A DNA stretch of 64,000 nucleotides from Macquaria australasica (GCA_005408345.1 SEMN01000310.1:548968-612967); one strand, 5' to 3'. Positions 23,901 through 38,900 are shown, counted from the stretch's first letter. Numbers and translations are program-made. The notes: generated by a model not told the origin, from the letters alone.

Positions 23901-26900
23901 AAGAGGTGGAAAGCGCGGCTGCAGGCAAGTTCAAATTAGTCTCCGTTCTTTGCTTTGCTGCTGTGAGCATGTCAGCTTTGAATCTGCTGCTTCCAGACCA
24001 GGGAGAACGGAATCTCTGCTCATAAACTTAAGCTGTCTCAATTTGCGTTCTTCCGTACTTACACTTGCTATTTTAAGTGCATTAAGTGTGTTCATACTGA
24101 CAATTATGGCAAAATGCAGTGCACTATGAGTACCCGGATGGTGTACTCATAAGGGTAAAAAAACTGAGTGTGGAATGCTGGACACTTCTCAACCTCAATG
24201 GTTGCCATCTTGGCTACGTAGCAGAACCAGTGAAAATACCACTACACCGCACTACAAGTAAAAGGACGTCCATTTTTATACATTTTTAATAAAATTGAAT
24301 TGAAGTCAAGTGAGCAAACAAGCCAGCAGATATTTTGGTGGATGACAATCACCTTCAGATATTGGCGATAATGCTTTGCCTGGTTGCAATTTGCCATTAA
24401 AAAGAGGACGAAGAGGTCAAAGTTGCGATCGTCATTTCCAGTAAGTGCATAGTGGTGTTCGATTTGAGACAACACTACCGTTTTGAAATTCACGCACTAC
24501 GCAAGTAAGCACATAGTGTACACAGTGTACCACATGGAAGTGAACTATATGGAAGTGTGGTGGAAATTGTGTATTTCCTTTGAAGAAGTGAGCAAATAAA
24601 AAAGGTAAATGAAAGCGGGGTGCAGGCGAGCCCACAGAGTCAATCCAATTCAGCTGAAGGACAGAGATCATACACCAAAATGCATATGAAGCGTCTGACA
24701 AAGAAGGAAAGCTGCTGTCACATACTTATAACCTTACAATCCATAGACAGACATATCAGAGTACAGAATCACCTCTAACAAAGATGGTCTGTCTCCAGCT
24801 AAGTTTTCCTGCCCAAGGCTGGAAACCCAGAGCAGACTGTTCCCCAGACTGCAGCTGTCTTTTCCCCTGATTACAAACAATCTGTCCTCCTGCTGTAACC
24901 AACCAAGATACCAATGTACCTAAAACAGAGATGACCTAAAACAGAAATTATCTGAGTGTACAGAATTAAGACTGATTAACAGGAAAAAACAAGTTATCAC
25001 ACTAGACATATATATGGGACATAAAGAGAGATATTTAATTACACTAAACATATCTAGTAATAAAGGAAAAAAGAAATTTTGCCCTTGCAGGAAGTATCTG
25101 AATTGAGACACAGCATTACTGATTGTGCCTGGTACTTTTAAGAGTATTGCATTGTGGATGGGATGCAGCCATATTGGCTAGGTGTATATGGAGTTAACAA
25201 GCCTAAGTTCACTATACAAAATATTTTAATTTGACACACACTAAAGTGGGCTATATGCTACTCACATCTCTGCCACAGATGAAATCGATTGCACTGCTCG
25301 AGAAATAACAGCCTCTGAGATGCCCAAAGCAGCCGATCAGGGGACACTGTAGAATGGTATAAGCTAATCTGATGAGATGAGGTGGTTCATTTTTAGATAT
25401 TCATCTAGACACACAGTGAACTAATAATAAACTAGAACTTGTCTCCAAGTGTTGTCATGAAGTTTCAAAATTGAATACAATACTTTGATATAGTTTTCAA
25501 CAGGGGGAGAACTCCTGCTGTTGTGCTTATCAAGCAACACCATTCACAAAGGTCCTGTGAGTGAGAGAAGGGAACTACTGCTACATATGGTGAGCACTGT
25601 GTGTGTGTGTGTGTGTGTGTGCGTGTCAGAAAATGAGTTTTGATGCTGTTTACCTTTTTTTTTTTTTTTTTTTTTTTTTTTCATCAGACTCACTTTGCCT
25701 CCTCATATACATATTACATGACAACAACAGGACCGGTAACCTACAACAGAATAATACAGTACATATTGACATGCAGAACAACCACGCTGACAGTATGTTG
25801 TGATTATGTAAGGCAACAGGGAAGAGGGTGGAGGTGTTTTTCATAGGAGTAAGTCAAGTCAGAGGAGCCCAGCTCCAGCAGAGAGGTCGCGTTATCCAGA
25901 CAGTCTGACTTATATGACCCAGTGCTTAGGGCTTAAGGAAGCCCAGTGACTACTAGTTCATGCTGATGTCCGTCTAATCTCTGCTATGATTAGCTCCATA
26001 CCATCATGTACTGAGTACAGACACCTACTCTCTCACTCCATACACACACTAGTCTAGAGCTTGATGAAGCTGGCCTGGGACCATGCGGTCGCCTGTTTGA
26101 ATCCCTGGTCTGAAAGTGATTGAGAAATGCTCTCCCTTCCTTTAACTTCCACTGCAAAGATGTCACTAAGAACCAATGTTAGAGACTTTTAAATCAGTTT
26201 GTGCTTTTGACAAATCGCCTTAAAATGGAACACATTTACTAAACACATACCTGCCTTCATTTTTACCAAAAACACCTACAGTACCTACATCAGGTTACTG
26301 TCTTATGCTTGTGGATGTGTCCTTTCCATTCACAATATAGCATTTGATTGTCTTGACAGCCACACATACAGGAGCTACAGCTGTAGATATTTAACAGACA
26401 ATAGTGTATAAAATGCTTTCATGCATCTTGGCATGTCTTGGGGCTGTTTCCTGTGATTGCATGCTAAGAGCTAAAGGAGCCAAGAAAGAATTTCAAACTA
26501 CTTTTTCTCATGTGAAATTCTCATCCATGTTTAAATGTGTCACAAGTTTGAATGGTGACAGTGAAAGCCTGTGTACAAGTGAAGTGATTTTGAGTGGTCA
26601 CATCCTGAGCTACTGCTTCTCATCCAGTTTTGCAACCATGTAAAAACAACAGCCATGGTGGGACCTCTCTTTGTTGGTAGTTTCACCAGATGTGTGAAAC
26701 AGATATAAAACTGGTTATTTCAGCCTTGGATCTAATGATGCAACAAACAGTTGTTTTTGGATGGACGACGTGTCTCCACTTCCTCCCACTGTACAGAAAT
26801 GAAGCCAAAAAATCCCAGATACAGGCGCTGCCATCTTGCGCTGGTGATGTCATTTGTAGCCATTTGTTCACCAGCCCGAACCAATCGCGAGTACGCCACA

Positions 26901-29900
26901 AGTCAGTCATTGCGTCACACCCCCTTTTTATAGCATCAAATAACTAATTAAAACCAAACTTATCAGAAAAATGAACACTTGAACATACATCAGTGTGATA
27001 AGAACTACCTAAAATGACAGAAACCATCTTTGGGAAGAAATTTATTTGACGTGTACTCTGACTTTTCAGTTTGGCCCATATCCCATACGCTAGCATGGAG
27101 GGGGTTTATGACCTATACTGCAGCCAGACACCAGGGGGCGATCGAGATATTTTGGCTTCACTTTTGGGGAGCTGTCATGTCGTCCATCTTTATATACAGT
27201 GTATGATATACACAGAAAGCATTTTGTCTTCCATTTAACATGTGTAAGTGCAGTGATTGCAGTGTAGGAAATTCAAAAACATTTCGGGGGCAACTTTTGC
27301 CCCTAAAACATTGGGGCATTTCCAAAGTTTTGCAGGCAAAAATAGTAATTAGTGCATATAGTTGCTGTTTTTAATGAGATATGAGCCCAAATTAAAATGC
27401 ATAACGTTACAGTAATCACCAGCTTGTGCATGAGTAAATAAAAAGCATAACATACTATTGCTGTTCCAAAGAGATGTGTGCAATCATGTGGAATAAATAC
27501 GTAATTTAAAAAACACAATCACAAACAACAGTGATACTATTTCTAATAAATATAGTGGATAGGGAGATTTTGAAACTTCATTCATTAATATCGTTTATAA
27601 TGGATTATCAGGGTCTTTTCGTGTCAGATTCGGTCGTGGCGGGCGGAGAAAATGGAACAGACGCTGAAGCTCTGCAGAGCGCAAGCCGGCCACGGAGCTC
27701 CGCAACGCGGCGCCTCCTGTCTGAACAGCCCAATTGATTAACATGGGCACAAGTGAAGCGGGCGCCTCCTGTCTGAACCCGACATTATTTGCTGGGGGTG
27801 GCGTTGGGGACGACCTAGGATTGCTTTCTTCGTTAACAGTTGGAGCTTTTTTAATGAGGTACAGGTGCAGAATCACCTGGCCTCTGCCAGTCAGGTATCG
27901 TAACAATAGTGTAAACAACGCTGTTTGTGCGAGTGTGCGTTAGAGATGGAAATTAAATTAATTGAATGACAATAAAATGATGGTTTAATAGGATTAGGAT
28001 ATTGGCTTAAACTGGCAAATATATTATTTTTTTTCTCGAAATCTTGGGGGCCGTTTTTGCCCCTTGATCACGTTTTTTAGGGGCAAATCTGAGATTGCAT
28101 GGGGCATTTTTTGCCCTTTGCCCCCGCTAATTTCCGACGCTGAGTGATTGTGTGTTGGGCTCTGAGCGCTGCCAAATGCGGGTGACCTACACTCAATACT
28201 GTGTCTGAACGCATCCTGTGTAGACACAGACAGAGGTCTGAAGCTGCTGCTGCTGCTGCTCTGTTAACGTGCCACTCACACGACACCTCCTGTCAGATTT
28301 TCTTGAATAATCAATTAATCATTTGGTCTGTAAAATGGCAGAAAATCTGGAAAATGTGATGATCATTTTCCCCAGAGTCCAAGGTGATGTCTTCAAATGT
28401 GTAGTTTTGTCAAACCAAGAGTCTAAAAACAATGATATAAAAAAAAAGAGAAGCAGGAAATCCTCACATTTGAGAAGCAGGAACCAGATAATATTTGTCC
28501 GTTTTGATTGAAAAATGGCTTTTAATTGATTTTTCAAAGTAGTAGCTTTTTGGAGTTCAAATTGGAAAAATTGGAGTTCAGAGCCAGTCTTTTTGGAAGC
28601 AATCAGTAAAATGTCATAATTACACTAGAGAACAACTGTAACGATACTTGAATATGGTGACCTTGTCCCTTTGGGAATGAATTAACCGTTTTATTGTTTT
28701 CACCTACAGCAGACATTCTAAAAACAGATATTGATCGTCAAAACTAAAATCACAACGTATGATGATCCACAACGAGTCATGCACCCCCTTACCCTGACCC
28801 AGAACCCGGAGGCTGTCAGGCCTGGTAATTATAGGGACTGTTTTGTAAACCAGGCACATCCATGACTACTTTTAGTGAACAGTCACACCCATCCCTGGAA
28901 TTCCTGGAAGAGAACATTACTGGTTTGGCTGTGTTGAAGTGCCTACTGTAATTATGTGGCCTTTAATTGTGCTCTGTTAACACCGTCAGGTTGGGATGAG
29001 CTGTGACCAGGGACTGAGATGAGTCTCTTGTTTGTGGATTTGAGGCTGGTTGGAATAGTTTATGTTTTGTTATAAAGGCTCATTTCCCATCATTTCACTC
29101 TGCAGTGATCACAGTAGAATTACAATGAAAGGGAGAAAAAAGGGCAAAATACTTTGGCCCTGTCGGAGGTTTTCTGTCCTCTAGTTTTGCGTTATGCTTA
29201 TGTGTAACTGGCTAACCAGTAGTCTGTATTTGTCACTAGCTTCATATAAGAGCTAAAACATTTTATCGAATTTTATTGATTGATGATTCTCCTCTTTTTC
29301 TTGCGTCTCACCCACTATAGAGCAGTGCTGAGTGGGGGAAAAGTACGATGAGCTGGGAGGCTGAACTGCCACTTCGTGCACACACACAAGCTATTGATTT
29401 GAAGTTTTGTTCTAGTAACATGGCAGAGAACGCTCCTGCTTGAATAAAATAATCCTTATAGTAATATTTCATTCATTGCTACCAGTCTCCAGCCAGTTTT
29501 GGTAGTAGATAACATGGGTATTAAGTACCTGGTGACCAGGCTCCATCCAGTTTTGGTAGTAGATAACATGGGTATTAAGTACCTGGTGACCAGGCTCCAT
29601 CCAGTTTAGCAAGTTATCAATGCTAATACCAACCTTTCACTGAGCTCTTGTGGTTTCTGGCGGTTTCACCTCTGATCACACCACGTATCACAGTTGGGTG
29701 TGGTTGGATTTGGTCAGAGGTTCAGATACATCTCCTTCTTCATAAAAAGTAATGTATCAGAGCAGGATAGCTTTGAGAATCTCAGCTTATCAAAGTAAGC
29801 ACGGTCAATGTGCAAAACATCCAGGCTTTGAATTCTGGTTGTGACAAGTAAGGGTGCTCTGATCAGGATTTTTGGGGACGATCACCGAAAGCAGTATCGG

Positions 29901-32900
29901 CGGATACTGATCGCCGATCATCGTCTTCCACAAGCGCCTGGTGATAAATTATGAATTCCATTATTTTGCCTGATACTACTTTTGTTTTTTTGCTGTGGGG
30001 TTGCTGTCTCTGCAATGTCTCTGTTACCGACAGCTGAGTGAGTAGCGACTGAGTTGCTAAACGGTCCATTTCTAAATTTTCCTTGATGTGACTAACCTTC
30101 AAATGTCTGATGAGGTTAGTGGTGTTGAGATTTTTTGGTTGCGTTTGTCCACGAGGGATTTCTTTGGAACACACCTTGCAAATTGCAAATTTATTGCCTT
30201 TTTTCAGACACCTGATAGAACTGCCAGACCGGTGAAGCCATTTTAGTGTCGCATAGAGAAATTGTCTGCTGTGTTTTGCGTCATCTGATTGGCTCTTCTG
30301 AACGGCCTTTATAGAGACCACCGAACAAACTATTTAGAACGAATGTCAGGCAATAATGATCAGTGGCTGATTGATTGGAGCACCCTTAGTGATAAGTTGC
30401 CCAGCAGGCTGCCAGAGAGATACCGTGGATCATTAGCACAGCCAACCAGGCTGCCTCAAGGTGAATGGGAATCTTATACTCTGCCACCTTCATCCTTTCC
30501 ATCAAATTCCAGGGATATTTTTGTCCTCCCGTGCCAAGTAAACACACAAACACAAAGACTCAGGAATGTAGACAACTCTTTCTGATGCACCCTGTGTGTA
30601 AGTTGGTGGTTGGAGTCAACAAAATAAGGAATCAAGATTTACATTTCACAGATTTTGAATCTCTCCAAACAGCTCTATGTAACCACTAATTAAATTAAGA
30701 CTTTTAGACTCAAAGTGGACTGATGTAGGTTAAATCAGCCTGTGTTTGACGCTGACTCTGTTGATTTCACTCTGTAGGTTTGGGAAATGAATCTGCTGTA
30801 CCAAACTTGGCATTTTATACCTCTAAAAACTAGAGAAGGATGTGGCCAGTCAGGTGAATGACACCAACTATAATAATATCAAAACATCTGTATTTTTATG
30901 AAGGCAGAGCAGTTGAAGAGTTGAAATCTAACAATAACATAATATGCTCAACAGGAATCCAGTCCAAGTGAAGATAAACTAGCGACAGTAAGGTTGAGGA
31001 TTGGGTTTATGGTGTCTGTTGGTATGGAAACCCTGGGCTCAATGCCATGTCTTTTTCTCCTGAACAGAAACATTGTGATATTTCATCAGAATTGCTATAT
31101 AACACATGAAGCTCACTTACCTAAATTCTTTACATTAACAATAAATTCTTCAACCACTGAAGAATCTGTTGTTTTAGAAATAGTTTTGGTTTAGAAGATT
31201 ACTATTGTCCAACCATAGTTCTTAGCCCTATAGAAGAGCTGCAGCTGCTTTTAGTATGAATGTAAAATATGTTAAAATTACTTGATGACAAACGGCATCA
31301 TCTGTATTTACTGAAAATAGTGATCCAAGTGATCCGTCACTAGTCTCGTTATTTACTGGATTTTGACTTTTTCTCGCAACAAGTCATATTGTTTGGAGAG
31401 TACACATAAGAGTAACTGTTGTGGGGCCTCATATGGCATGGCTTGTATTGTGTGAGGGGCCATGGCCACAGAATACATGTCAGAATTTCAACATGTTGAC
31501 TTTTGTTTACCATTATGACATTTGCCAAGTACATGTCTTTAAATGTCATCCTCTTGGCTTAATTTCTTTTAGCAGCCAGCCAGTCACTCTTCAGTTTTAG
31601 AACTACCAACAAGTCGTAGAAGAGATGTGGCAGGGCCAGATCTGTGTCTGATCATCTAAAACACGCAGATATGCAATGTCTTTTGAGCTCAGTCCTCTTA
31701 GAAGTGCTAATAAACTTTTTTTTTTCTAGCAAGATGCTTCCAATTATCTTAATCTTGTTGTATAACACACACTCAAATACACACATGCAGACACACAAAT
31801 CAAGAGTTGTTTGTATCTGTCTACATTGTGTTTACAGTGAAACTCTTTAAAATGATAAAATCAGGATGTGTGTGATTTCTTATTTATTCGTAATTGTCCC
31901 TTTTAAATTCAGTGCACAGGACAGCACATAGACTGTTTGATAAGGTCAAACCTTCGTCATTGGGTAAGATTTCAACAGTCTTGTTGTTTGACCTAGACAT
32001 AACCCTCGGAAGTGACATTCTCTTATTTTGGCCATTGTTATTTCTGCAACTGTCTTTGTCCTTCTGGAACTGTAGCCATATGTGATATCTGCCATAATCT
32101 TAACTTATCATGGAGCTGTAGGTATCAGGAAACAGCCAATGTGATAGCTCCTTGTAAACCTCATCCACCCTGTTATTGTCTGGCCTCTGTGGAGGCTCTG
32201 GGGACCAAAGAATTTGATTTGTCTTGTCTTTTCCAGGTCAGTCAGCAGGGGGATGCCAGGAATTCCTTTTGTTTGTAGTTATCCTGTAGTGTCAGCTGAT
32301 CTGGCAGATGTTTGTTCCCAACAAGTTCCACAAGGTTAACTGTTGGCTCTGTTTAGACTAACTTAAATAGAAATGATGTTGTCTGATGTTTCATATGCTT
32401 TGACTATGGTAATTACAAGGTATATGATCTGCCTAGCTGTTCTGACAGCAAACTGTGTTGTTTAATGGCTGATGGCTGGAGAAAATTATTGCTGACTTGT
32501 ACAGTCCTGCCTTGAAGGATAATAAACTGCTGCCTTCTGTCCTTGTGTCTGATAAGCATTCAAACTGGTCCATATTTCATCTTCTCACCAGTACCCTGTA
32601 GCAATGTGCCCACACCAGCCCTGGCAGGTGTTTTGCCATATCCACATTAAACCAGCTATGCATCTTTAATTAACTGTCTATTTTAACCTTTTTTCATACG
32701 TCCAAAACTATGACTTATGTTAGCACAGACTTGGTCAGGTGCTGTGTGGCAGCAATGTTAAGCAACAACTTTTCAGTTGCTTCTAACGTTCTCTAGAGCA
32801 GTGGTTCCCAACCCTGTCAGATGAAGTACTCCTTTACCATTTCCTTACTTCCTTACTTTTACTATTTATCTATTAATTTTAACTAGCTACTTTAATAATT

Positions 32901-35900
32901 TATTCATTACTTTTAGCTAACTATTTCAACTGTATCTATTAATTTTAGCTATCTACTTTAACCATTTATTTATATTTATTACTTTTAGCTAACTATTTCA
33001 ACTGTTTATCGATTACTTTTAGCTAACTACTTTAACCATTTATTCCTTACTTTTAGCTGTCTGCTTTAACCATTTATTCATTACTTTTTATCTAACTATT
33101 TAAACTGTTTACCCAGTACTTTTATTTACTGTAACTGTTTTAACGTTTTTGCTTGGTTGCTAACACACTTTTAACACGTTGTGTTCAGGTGTTCCAGCGT
33201 AATAGATATGTGAATATGTTTATTATTCAAATCGTAGTCTCTGTTTTATCAAATTAGTTGAGCTACTCTACAGTCCTGGGGTACTGGTTCTCTGGTTGGG
33301 AATCATTACTCTAGACCATCACACACTACAGGTATTGACCTGTATTTATGCTGTCTGTCACATGACTCAGCAACAAAATTTGATCCACAGTCTCAGGAAT
33401 TACAGTCCATCTTGGTATAATATTATAAGGCGACATGCAGTAGGGTTTTCAGAGCCCTGTGTGAATCCCCTCTTATTGAGAAAGTGAGCCAGAAAGACGT
33501 CTGTCCAGCTTTTTCACTAACAGGAATGATGCTCTGAGAGTGGTTCACCACTGTTAGTGTTTTTCCCTGTGAAGAGACTGTAATTATCAACAGGAAGCTT
33601 CAGACCACACATCTCCTGTGGGACATGTCCTCACACTGGGAGGAGCGGAGGTGGAGGAGGAAATCCAGCATTACTTTTGCATTACTGCGCAAACTACAGC
33701 TCTTTACCTGTGCTATACAGCTGGTGCTTAACGGGAATAGTGCCTGTACTTGTTCAAGTGTCTGCCTTGGTATTAAAATAAACTAGATATCTGATTTCAC
33801 TTAAAATTGGGGAAAACCCTTTTGTACATGATTAATTTTTTAATTTAATCAGGGCAGGACCCAGTGAAGCTGTTTCTGCTAGTCATCTATTTGGGATCCT
33901 AAAACAGTGCGTCCCAGTAGCCAATGAAAACTATACCTCCTCTGTCCTGTTTCCAATAATTGTTTCCATCCCAATGGTGCACAGGTTTTAAGCAAATTTC
34001 CCCAAGTTCTACCAAGTAACATGCGAGCCTTGTGAGAATGTGCTCGAGGGCTTGACAAGATTACAAAACTAAAAGAATTCCTGTAACTCTGGTACACTTT
34101 GTTATTATGTTTGAATATAGCAGTTTTGATTGTTCATAGATTTTGGCAGCCCAAACACAAACATGGCTGTTAGGGTAGATGGGTGTGCTGTGCTCACTGT
34201 TTTTTTTTCTTTTTTTTTTTTATTTTGTTTCGTCTATTGCTTAAAGCGCTTTATGAGTCTGTTTGTCAGGCTGGACTTAACAGCAGTTTGTCATGTCTGT
34301 GGCTGTCTAATGCATTTGACCAGTTGAACTGACCGGCTGGTTGTGATGTCTGGGGTCTGTTGGGAGGCTCAAGAGGTGAGCAGGACAGTGCTGGTCAGCC
34401 ATGTAGAGCTGTGAATGAATTGAATGAATGGAGGTCCTTGTTGTGCTGACGCAAATCAGCCTGTAGACAACGCACACACTACTGACTGACTGGTTTTCTG
34501 AATGACTGATTTACTGACTGAACCTACACACTGACAGAATGTCTGGCTATAATAGAACATGCTTTGTGTAAAACTGAAAACACAGCAATATTGTTGTGTT
34601 TTCTGTCCATCATCAACTTCTTGTTCAGGCTGAGGACACTGCACCGGTGCCTATTTCAGCCTGAATATGGGAACATGCTGGGAGGTTATGGAGCGTGTGG
34701 AGTTTGGAAATATCCATCCATTAGCTATAGCCGCTTATCCTTAAGGGCCGCAGGGGGCTGGAGCCACTCCCAACTGACATTGGGCGAGAGGCAGGGTACA
34801 CCCAGGACAGGTTTCCAGTCAATCACAGGGCTGACACATAGAGACAGACAACCATTCAATAGTTAAAATGCATAACCTAAACCAATACGTTGACATGTTC
34901 ATAAATGTAAAAAAAAAACGCAGTTGCAAACTTGGGAAAGTTTGCATCTGATTAATCCTGAGGGAATTAAAGACAAATTTCCAAACCAAGTGGTTTTAGA
35001 CCCATTGGAGTTCAGGCTGAGAATCAAAGCTGTAGTGCACATACAGTGAATGGAGCTGAATGTTGATGAATGAAATGGTGCAGATCAATATTCTTTTGTC
35101 TGCTGGTTAGTAACAGGGGCAATCATGTGTTGTGGGTATTATTATTTTTTTTTTTTGGTAGTAGTGAGTGGTTAGTTCATTTTCAACATGATTGGATGTT
35201 TGGAACAAAACTCCTTGATGTTACTTCAAGACAGTGAAGGGACTAACTACACCAAGATATCTGCTACACAGTGTTTCTGTCTGGCTGGGGCCTTCTGATT
35301 TAGATGGTCACCGTCTATCTCATCCATATGCCTAATTCCTGCAATGACAGCCCAGTCTGATACATCATGGTTTATCATACTTGTTCCATTACTGTGTATG
35401 AATGGTTGTATGTAGATATTTTAGTTTCTGCATTCACAGATCAAACAATATGGACGACATTACTGACACATTTTAGAACAAATCCTGTAGTTAGCATTAA
35501 CATTGCTTACATTGTTGTTTTAGACATAATGGTACAGCCCTGGCATATTGGGGCTGGTAATTACAAATGTGGTAATTACAAAAGTCATACAGGAAGTCGA
35601 GGGAGCCCCAGGGGCCTGTTCCTGGCAGTCTTTGTCACCAGGGCAACACAATTAATGGAAAAAAAAAACATCACAACCCCAATATTGACTACAGCCATTT
35701 CCATCTAAGTTCCTATTCAAGTAAAGTTATTTATAAAGCCCCAAACCACAAGTTCGAAACCACAACAACGGATTAGAAAAAAAAGAAGAAAGTGAAAATA
35801 ATTTTTTTCTGTGTATTATTTGTATATATTATTTATTTGGAGTAAATCCTTAGTATTTGGCTCATCCACCTCCTCTCTACTGCTAAGCAAAAACAAGGTG

Positions 35901-38900
35901 CATCCAATATCTTTATTTTTTCTGTTAAAATCATGGATCATGTGAAATAGATAAGTGATTCAGAAGTACTGTTTACCAAGTCTTAAAGTAGAGATCTTGG
36001 ATGCGGTTTCAAATGCAGGTCAGTGGACCTTTGTGGATCTGTTTAGTGGTCTTTGACATGGCAAAGACTGAGGTTATTAATTTGATTAAAAAGATGCCAA
36101 ATGTACTACTAAGACTCATTTGAACCTACCCTTGTGAAATATTAACTGATGGATTTCCAGTCAGTGCTGTTTGAATCAAAGTCAATACAGATCTCTATCT
36201 GTGTTTTTGAATCAACTCTGCTGTCATCAGTCTAGACATCTGCCTTTGCCTGTTATTGTGTGTGCTGTGCTGCTGAGTAGTACACACTGCTAAAGCCTGG
36301 AGCGTCATCACAGCAACTGTGTGTATGTGTGGGACATCCTGTTCCTATCAGCACAATGATGGGGGCTGAAAATGAGGATTAACAATTAGAAAGGCTTTTA
36401 ATTCTTAGTTGATCAGCTGATCAAGCAGGAGAGAGCAAGAAAAAAAAAAACACCAGTCCACCTTCCACTTTCATTGTTTGACCAGCCAGCAAAATATTTA
36501 GGATCATGTATGACTCTGACGTCCCATTTGATCCTACGTAGCCGCTGTAACTAAATAGTTAAGAAGCAACCACCCAGGCATTTTCCCGCCGTTTGGATGG
36601 TGACTGGTGTGAGTTTCCCAGCCTACCTTCCCGCTGGGCTGGTATTTCTGTTCCCCTGGAGAGCCCTGTATCGGCTTTTTGACCCACAGCAGAGATCTTT
36701 ATCCTACAGCCAGAGTGCTGCGTAATGGCAGAATGGAAAAGGTGAACTGTTAGCAACTCCATAACTACTTACAGTAACTTCCTGCAACCCACCCCTTCAT
36801 TTTCTAACACCCCTTTCAGACTGAAGCCAGGCCACAGGAAATAATAACCTATGTAGATTGGTGTAAGATTGGTGTATTAATAAAATGTTAAAACTCAAAA
36901 ATAACAAAACACTGTACGTTAACAATCAGATTTTCCTTGTGGATTAGCATTGTCAGTGATACCCTCAAATATCAGTGTGATACCCTACACTTCACCACAC
37001 ACCCAACAGTCCAGATTATTGACTACCTGACAGTGTCACCACCACTAAATATTTAAGATAGAATATGGTGCACTCAGTGTCAGACTTTGAAAATCCCTGA
37101 TCTAAAACTGTATAAAATGATGTATATTATGTACCCTAAAATATTAGCTAGACGTTTTTCAATGTGTAGTGTAAAGAAAAACTGCCAACATTCACTTCTT
37201 TGCAATAAAGAGAAATGGAGTAACGCAGCTTAAATAATGTGTGACTGAACTAGCTATCCTTTCACAAAGCTCAGTACTTTCTTCAGCTGTCTTTGGTCAT
37301 TACTGTTGGAGCAATCCTCAGGGTTTTATACTGTATATGTCTTATGTCTTACTTTGATGAGCTACAAGATGTCTTGTCCTTAAGAAGACATAATTTTTTT
37401 AATAGAAGCTGGCAGCCCTGCCGACTGTGTGTATAAAGACGTGATATTTTTAAATGGTGATTTTAGTTTCCACCCCCTTATCTCCATCTTTAAACCCCTT
37501 CCTTCTCCACCTTCCTCCTCCATGTCCTCTTCCCCTCCTCTTCTTCCATATCTCCCCCTTCTGTAGTCCATTCTCTTTCTCATCCATCCTTTACACTTCC
37601 TATTCCTCATTCTCCTCCTCTACCTCTTCCTCCCACTTCTCCACCTCCTCCCCTCGTGCTGCAGCTCTGCATCAACCTGTCTCTGAAAGTGCGGTAAGGA
37701 GGGTAAAAGCTGGGATCCATTATGTTGCAGATGTCCAGTGGAATGCTGATGTACACTGTATGTACCCATCACTCCCCAACACCACCGCTGTCCACCCTGT
37801 ACTGGTCAGTCAGTGAGTTGTGTTTAGGAGGCTACAGACTAATCGCTCCAGCCTGAGCCAAACTTCAGGCACGCATTATCTCCTTCCTCTCTGTACAGGC
37901 CTGAGGCCGTACATTATCACATTGCAAAATCCAACACAGCCACCCCATCGCAGAGGTCAGGGGGCGAGATGGAGCTGGGGGGGGGGCATTCTGTGCCAAA
38001 GAAATGCAGCACTGGTTCCCTCCTGCTGAGCATAAACAGCCTGCTGAATGGTTGGTGGGACCACACAGTCTGAAGGTTCTGATTGGCTTTTGTGTCAGTT
38101 AGGAGGCGGGCTGGAAGGTCATCTCATGGGCACTGCTTGATGATGATTTTTTTTGTCATATAGGTTGGACAGTAGATTTCTCCAATGTCTGGAATTCACA
38201 TATCGTTCAAAAGGAAATGACTTGTAAATGGAAATATGAACAACTGATCAGAGTGTTTAAAACGCCTGGCAGCACATAGATACTGTATTTAACTTTTTGG
38301 TATGCAGTTGATATTGCAATTAGGGATTTCCCAAGCAGGTGTGCTGAATTGGTTTCACTGATCAAGGCCTTTTGTATTTGGTTATTATCAGTTTCATATA
38401 TTTGGTTAGAAAAGTGTGGACTGACAGGCTGTGCAGGACACACAAACTCAGTAGTGTAGTGTGAAGGCAAATAGGGCTGAACAATTAATCGAAATATTAT
38501 TGAGATCGCAATATGGCCAAGTGCAATATCCAAATCGCAGGAGCTGCAATTTTTTGATAAAGGTAACAGACATGTGTAACATGTAACATGTCTCACAATA
38601 TACCATTATAAATGAAGCATTGTGGTGCTACAGAGATGCCCATGGCCTACAAATCATATTCTCCAGACGTAAGGGAACATGCTTGTTTGGTACAGACCCC
38701 AAAAATCACATCATCATCATTTTTATACTTGTTTCAGTGAAAATGAAATGCAAAAAGTACCCATTCCCACTAAAATCGTGACTCATATCGCGATCGTAAT
38801 ATCTGTCAAAATAATTGCAATATGATTTTTTTTGCATATCGTTCAGCCCTAATGACAAACAATAAAAATTCTGTACTATGAAACCAAAAAATGTATCACT

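Noticed and set aside
27595..27918. 107-codon minus-strand frame
   Set aside because: Lies in a GC-rich, repeat-derived patch with a doubled 17-mer; no homology recognised.
37380..37816. Pyrimidine-rich frames (Ser/Pro-rich on plus, Arg/Gly-rich on minus)
   Set aside because: Low-complexity sequence in intron 2 without exon signals.
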